Source: an uncultured Christensenellaceae bacterium
GTDB taxonomy: Bacteria; Bacillota; Clostridia; Christensenellales; Borkfalkiaceae
Assembly: GCA_910587625.1 (NCBI GenBank)
Contig: CAJUMW010000015.1
Span: 1-26,905, forward strand
Length of the DNA: 26,905 nt
Reading direction: 5' to 3'
This document shows positions 23,106-26,905 of the stretch, one piece after another. The first letter of the stretch is position 1, and each line of letters opens with the position of its first letter. The notes under the pieces are model-generated. The model searched no databases. It saw only the letters and a list, made by a program, of their open reading frames with translations, and was not told where the DNA came from. The translations under genes and the position numbers were made by a program.

Positions 23106-24416
23106 ATGTCACATCCTTTAATAGCAATAGTCGGTAGACCGAATGTTGGTAAAAGTACGTTTTTCAACAAAGTTATCGGCAAAAAAATTTCAATAACCGA
23201 GGACAAGCCGGGCGTTACGCGCGACAGATTATATGCAGACAGCGAATGGCGCGGCAAGGCTTTTTCCATAGTCGATACGGGGGGCATAGAGATGCGCTCC
23301 GAGGACGTTATGTGGAAAGAGATCAAAAAGCAGGCGGAAGTAGCTATCGATACCGCGCATGTGATTTTGTTCTTTGTTGACGGTCGAGAGGGGCTCACAA
23401 GCTCGGACTACGATGTTGCGGATATGCTTCGTAAAAGTAAAAAGCCCGTAATTTTGGTTGTCAATAAAATAGACGATTATTCCGAAGATAAAATATTTGA
23501 GTTTTACTCGCTGGGGCTTGGGGAACCTTATGCCGTTTCTGCCGAGCATAGCACCGGCATCGGCGACGTTCTGGACGAGGCGGTAAGCTGGTTTGAAAAG
23601 GGGGAAACCTGCGAAGACGATAGCTTAAAAATAGCGGTAGTTGGCAAGCCCAACGCCGGAAAATCGAGCCTTGTAAACAAGCTTTTGGGCTTTGAACGCA
23701 CTATTGTAACAAACATTGCAGGAACTACGCGTGACGCCATAGATACGGCTTTGGAGTATAACGGCAAAAAATATACTATAATAGATACCGCAGGTATAAG
23801 AAAGAAAAGCAGAGTTGAAGATGAAATAGAGTACTATTCTCAACTTCGCGCGTATGATGCTGTACACCGCGCCGACGTTTGCCTGTTGGTTGTAGACAGC
23901 GCCGAGGGATTAACCGAGCAGGATACAAAAATTATAGGATACGTCCACGAACAGGGTAAGCCTTCGCTTATAGTAATGAACAAGTGGGACTTGATTGAAA
24001 AGGATACCAACACCATAAACAAATTCGAAGCGAAATTGCGTGAAGATTTAAAGTTTATGGACTACTTCAAGTCGGTATATATCTCCGCAAAAACGGGTCA
24101 GCGCACGGAAAAACTATTTGCTTTTATTGATGAAGTATATTCTCACTCGCATTTCAGGGTTCCCACAGGCACTTTGAACGATTTGATTTCCGATACCGTG
24201 CGCGCAAACGAGCCGCCTTCGTACAACGGCAGAAGGCTGAAGGTCTATTATTCCTCGCAGGTTGCCGTCGCTCCGCCGACATTCGTTTTAAAAGTCAATT
24301 CAACCGACCTTATGCACTTTTCGTATGAAAGATTTTTGGAAAATACCATAAGAAAGAACTTTGATTTTTCCGGCACGCCTATAAGAATTCTTGTGAGGGA
24401 GAACGGAGAGCAATGA
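23106..24416 (+). CDS. der: Ribosome-assembly GTPase Der (EngA)
   Basis: This 436-residue protein has two tandem GTPase domains and a C-terminal KH-like domain, the full Der layout. First G domain: GRPNVGKS (10-17), DTGG (57-60), NKID (120-123). Second: GKPNAGKS (180-187), DTAG near 228, NKWD near 293. The KH-like part begins near 350. Der acts in maturation of the 50S ribosomal subunit. Its ATG seems to be only a few bases from the start of transcription and there is no ribosome binding site. The stop overlaps the plsY start as ATGA. Confidence 0.95.
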   Translation: MSHPLIAIVGRPNVGKSTFFNKVIGKKISITEDKPGVTRDRLYADSEWRGKAFSIVDTGGIEMRSEDVMWKEIKKQAEVAIDTAHVILFFVDGREGLTSSDYDVADMLRKSKKPVILVVNKIDDYSEDKIFEFYSLGLGEPYAVSAEHSTGIGDVLDEAVSWFEKGETCEDDSLKIAVVGKPNAGKSSLVNKLLGFERTIVTNIAGTTRDAIDTALEYNGKKYTIIDTAGIRKKSRVEDEIEYYSQLRAYDAVHRADVCLLVVDSAEGLTEQDTKIIGYVHEQGKPSLIVMNKWDLIEKDTNTINKFEAKLREDLKFMDYFKSVYISAKTGQRTEKLFAFIDEVYSHSHFRVPTGTLNDLISDTVRANEPPSYNGRRLKVYYSSQVAVAPPTFVLKVNSTDLMHFSYERFLENTIRKNFDFSGTPIRILVRENGEQ

Positions 24417-25129
24417 CGCAAATAGCATTTTCGCAGTTTTGGTATTGGCTGATAGTTTGCGCAGTAGTCTGCTATTTAATAGGCTGTTTTAATTTTGCCG
24501 TACTCATATCGCATATCAAAAACCGCGATATAAGAAATGTCGGAAGCGGAAATCCCGGCACAATGAATATGACGCGTACTTTCGGTTTAAAGATAGGCGC
24601 TATCAACTTTTTTTGCGACGTAATTAAGGGCGGTTTGCCGGCTGTAATAGCTTGGATAATATTCAAAGATTACGTTTTCGAAGGTACGGACGTTCTTGTT
24701 TCGGACTTTATGCGCTATTTTTGCGGAGTATTTGTTATAATCGGGCATATCTTCCCCGTAACAATGAAGTTTAAGGGAGGCAAAGGAATAGCTTCGACAA
24801 TGGGGCTGTTTGCATTTGCATTGCCGTGCGAGCAGTGGTGGTTTTTCCCCATTGCGGTCGTATTTCTCTTCGGGGTGCTCGGCTATATCGCGCTTACGGA
24901 ATGGGGCAGTATGGGCTCGCTTATTGGTGTAGCCGGACTTACCGTTTGGCAGGCTGTACTGTTTGTTGTAAGGTACGAAAACGAGCTTGTAAACGCGTGG
25001 GTAGTAACGCTTCTTATGATTTTACTTTTAATAAATTTATTGACCTGGATAGCGCACAGAAAAAATATATATAAGCTTCTCGCAGGGGAAGAGCACCATA
25101 CTTCTGTTCGTAAACATAAAAAAATTTAA
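24413..25129 (+). CDS. plsY: Acyl-phosphate:glycerol-3-phosphate acyltransferase
   Basis: This 238-residue membrane enzyme transfers an acyl group from acyl-phosphate to glycerol 3-phosphate, the first step of phospholipid synthesis in most bacteria. Conserved loops are present: GSGNPGT (44-50), CDVIKGGLPA, and GHIFPVTMKFKGGKGIAS (111-128). There are about five membrane helices and a basic C-terminus. It is coupled to der by a 4-base overlap, an order frequent in Bacillota. A long hairpin follows the stop. Confidence 0.95.
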   Translation: MTQIAFSQFWYWLIVCAVVCYLIGCFNFAVLISHIKNRDIRNVGSGNPGTMNMTRTFGLKIGAINFFCDVIKGGLPAVIAWIIFKDYVFEGTDVLVSDFMRYFCGVFVIIGHIFPVTMKFKGGKGIASTMGLFAFALPCEQWWFFPIAVVFLFGVLGYIALTEWGSMGSLIGVAGLTVWQAVLFVVRYENELVNAWVVTLLMILLLINLLTWIAHRKNIYKLLAGEEHHTSVRKHKKI

Positions 25130-25132
25130 CAT

Positions 25133-25209
25133 AAAGCCCGTTGTTTTAATGATATGCACCTCTAAAAGTTTGTCTAACTTTTGGGGTGTATATCAAAACA
25201 ACGGGCTTT
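25133..25209. terminator. Long 77-base hairpin between convergent genes
   Basis: AAAGCCCGTTGTTTT (25133-25147) pairs perfectly with the 15 bases at 25195-25209. Further in, GATATGCACC pairs with GGTGTATATC (one wobble) and AAAAGTT with AACTTTT around a TGTC loop. In all about 32 pairs with small bulges. A T run follows on the minus strand and AATATTTT on the plus strand. It most likely ends both plsY and the convergent gene at 25220; its size is more than a terminator needs. Confidence 0.75.
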
Positions 25210-25219
25210 AATATTTTAA

Positions 25220-26479
25220 CTATTTGGTTCTTGCAATTTTTACGTTATCCTGTTTTCTGTTTCTAAGCTCTTTAACCGGGTGCTCGCTGTCCTGATAGCG
25301 GTAGTCCTGCCCAAGCCTTTGAATAGCCTTTTCTATAACAAGGTGCGAAGCGTTTTTCTCGGGTTCACCCGACATAAATTTTTGATAATCGAAATATCTG
25401 TGTCCGTCGGGAATTTTCTTCACGTCCTTATAGTCGTAGCATTTTTTGCAGTCGGTGTTATCTGCGGTGAGGTTGACAGTGCTTGCAAGCACTTTTCTTA
25501 TATAATCTTTATTGCCGCCAAGCTTTAAAAGCTTTGGAAATTCTCCGTCGCCGCAAACACTTTCAAACGTCTTGTTTTCAAATTTTTTCAAAAGCTTTGT
25601 TGCGGTTTTAAGGTGCGAAACTTCCATTTTAAAGTGTTCGTGCCATATTTTTTTGATGTTTTCATTGCTTTCGTCCTCGTATGCGGAATAGTAAAGCCAG
25701 CACTCGCAGTACTCGTGCATAACCCACTGTTCAAGCCAGCTCAAAGTCGGGTCTTTCAGACTTTCGTACTGCGAAACGTGCGCTTCCTCTATCATAGCAA
25801 TTTCGGCGTACAGCTTGCGGCCCAAGTCGTTTTTATACCACTGCGCAATATTCATATAATAGTTCATGGTCTGCTGTTCTGCGGCGGTTATAGTGCTTGC
25901 TACAAGTTTCGAGTACAGGTCGGCTTTCTGTGCGTCCATATGCGGCTTAATGTCATCCGCAGGGTAGCGGTGTTCTGCTATGGTGGGCCTGCCGGGCATA
26001 ATTTCGGTGTATTTTCCTACAAGCATATCCGCGTCTTCGTTCTTATCCATTTTTAATAGGTTTGCATAGCGGTATAGGTGGTCGAAGTCCTCTAAAAGCG
26101 CAAAATTCAATGCTTTTATATTGTTTTCGTCTGTTTCGTGCCGTGCAAGCACCGCGGTAAGGTCTATTGCAAGCTGCTCGTACGCAATTGTCGTTTCAAG
26201 AATGCTTTCATTTAAAGGTTTAAGGCAGCTTATACGCTTTTGCTGTTGCTGTTCCTGTCTGCGCACTACTGCAAGCGCGGCAAGAATTTCGGGCTCGTCA
26301 CAGTGCCTTGCAAAATTGTGCATAAACCATTGCGATTCAAACTCGGTACCGTTCATTAATATAACACGCGTCTTGGTATAGGGTGAAGTCTTTGCCTTGT
26401 TGTAGCTTTTGGGATACATTTTTTTCAAAGGTAAAAAATTGTTTTCAAGAGATTTGCTTTTTTCTTTTATAGGGTTCAT
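25220..26479 (-). CDS. Ferritin-like (diiron-type) protein, two helical bundles
   Basis: This 419-residue soluble protein is almost all helix and carries ferritin-like metal-binding patterns: Glu101 with LEDFDHLYRY (Glu130/His134), Glu201 with AMIEEAHVSQYE (Glu231xxHis234), and HEYCECW (Glu256) with KMEVSHL (Glu286xxHis289). The repeated Glu and ExxH motifs suggest two ferritin/rubrerythrin-like four-helix bundles. The C-terminal 120 residues add a CxxC pair (DCKKC, near 344-347) and a basic tail. No signal peptide. Possible roles are peroxide or oxygen reduction or iron handling in an anaerobe; I cannot name the family with certainty. GGAGG precedes the ATG. Confidence 0.65.
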   Translation of the reverse strand: MNPIKEKSKSLENNFLPLKKMYPKSYNKAKTSPYTKTRVILMNGTEFESQWFMHNFARHCDEPEILAALAVVRRQEQQQQKRISCLKPLNESILETTIAYEQLAIDLTAVLARHETDENNIKALNFALLEDFDHLYRYANLLKMDKNEDADMLVGKYTEIMPGRPTIAEHRYPADDIKPHMDAQKADLYSKLVASTITAAEQQTMNYYMNIAQWYKNDLGRKLYAEIAMIEEAHVSQYESLKDPTLSWLEQWVMHEYCECWLYYSAYEDESNENIKKIWHEHFKMEVSHLKTATKLLKKFENKTFESVCGDGEFPKLLKLGGNKDYIRKVLASTVNLTADNTDCKKCYDYKDVKKIPDGHRYFDYQKFMSGEPEKNASHLVIEKAIQRLGQDYRYQDSEHPVKELRNRKQDNVKIARTK

Positions 26480-26558
26480 TTTAATCCTCCTACTAAGTTT
26501 TAGTCAAAAAAGCGAAAAATTAATCATCTTATCGTCACATTGTTTTCATTTTTTAACC

Positions 26559-26587
26559 TTGACATTGTTCTGCAAATATACTATAAT
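26559..26587 (+). promoter_or_regulatory. Promoter of the GT8 gene
   Basis: Perfect TTGACA (26559-26564), 17 bases, perfect TATAAT (26582-26587). Predicted start near 26594; GGAGA lies about 8 bases before the ATG at 26616. Confidence 0.85.
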
Positions 26588-26615
26588 TTATAATATAGCC
26601 AAATGGAGAAAGAAA

Positions 26616-26905
26616 ATGATACCCGTCTGTTACAGTTCCAACAGTAAAATATTTCACGGAATAGTGCTGTCTGTACTTTCAATGTTGGAGCGCACGAACG
26701 AAACGGTAACAATTTATCTTCTTACAATGGATTTAAGGCAGTTAAACGAAAAGTTTAAGCCGATTACTACCGAGCAGGCTAAGGCTCTCGACGATATTGT
26801 TAAGGTTTACAATAAAGACAACAGTGTTGTTTTGCTTGACAAAAGTCGGGAATTTTTAGACAATTTCGGAAAAAGCAAAAATTTGAAATCGGGATTTACG
26901 CCCTA
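26616..26905 (+). CDS. Glycosyltransferase family 8 protein, cut by the window end
   Basis: The frame is open from the ATG at 26616 to the last base, 96 complete codons, without a stop. The start MIPVCYSSNSKIFHGIVLSVLSMLE and the strand VTIYLLTMDL are typical of the N-terminal nucleotide-sugar binding fold of GT8 glycosyltransferases (galactosyl-/glucosyl-transferases). The DxD motif expected further on lies outside the window or beyond the visible part, so activity cannot be judged. It has a very strong promoter and diverges from the ferritin-like gene. Confidence 0.75.
   Translation, partial: MIPVCYSSNSKIFHGIVLSVLSMLERTNETVTIYLLTMDLRQLNEKFKPITTEQAKALDDIVKVYNKDNSVVLLDKSREFLDNFGKSKNLKSGFTP

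Overview
The window looks like a chromosomal segment of a spore-forming member of the Bacillota, most likely a Clostridia-type anaerobe. Evidence for this: an intact sporulation sigma factor gene of the SigK type; Gram-positive style promoters (TTGACA-17-TATAAT) and AGGAGG ribosome binding sites; lipoprotein signal peptides; a PlsY acyltransferase; a BmrCD-like heterodimeric ABC exporter; and codon use leaning to A/T. No rRNA, tRNA, CRISPR array, transposase or prophage module was found. Homology was judged by eye from protein motifs, so calls are at family level.

Layout. (1) Positions 1-2100 are an accessory stretch: a small lipoprotein gene, a structured terminator region of unknown meaning, a decayed surface-protein 3' end on the minus strand, and a stand-alone Amidase_6-type peptidase. 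(2) Positions 2126-9670 look like an envelope redox locus. On the plus strand are a 5-TM membrane protein ending in CxxC and a NapH-like membrane polyferredoxin fused to a TlpA-type thioredoxin. They converge on a two-gene minus-strand unit encoding large related lipoproteins, one with its own TlpA domain (CSFC). (3) Positions 9814-14393 hold the two halves of an asymmetric heterodimeric ABC exporter plus a membrane protein of unknown function. (4) sigK stands alone at 14452-15156. (5) Positions 15168-19762 are a compact operon tyrS-yigZ-recX-birA-nnr with overlapping or near-overlapping genes. (6) Positions 19745-21007 carry a promoter, a yybP-ykoY (Mn2+) riboswitch candidate with an overlapping intrinsic terminator, and a CaCA-family cation exchanger. 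(7) An orphan MazF-type toxin follows, then lspA-rluD and der-plsY. (8) At the right edge a ferritin-like protein (minus strand) and a truncated GT8 glycosyltransferase diverge from a shared intergenic region.

How it fits together. The best candidate for an undescribed system is the 2.1-9.6 kb locus: reducing power could pass from cytosolic donors through 4Fe-4S clusters and membrane cysteines to an extracytoplasmic thioredoxin domain on the same polypeptide, and then to thiol-bearing lipoproteins on the cell surface. The most clear-cut regulatory finding is the Mn2+-type riboswitch controlling a cation exchanger, which predicts that the exchanger exports Mn2+. The transcripts of lspA and der appear leaderless or nearly so, because the ATG falls at or a few bases after the predicted +1 and no Shine-Dalgarno sequence is present.
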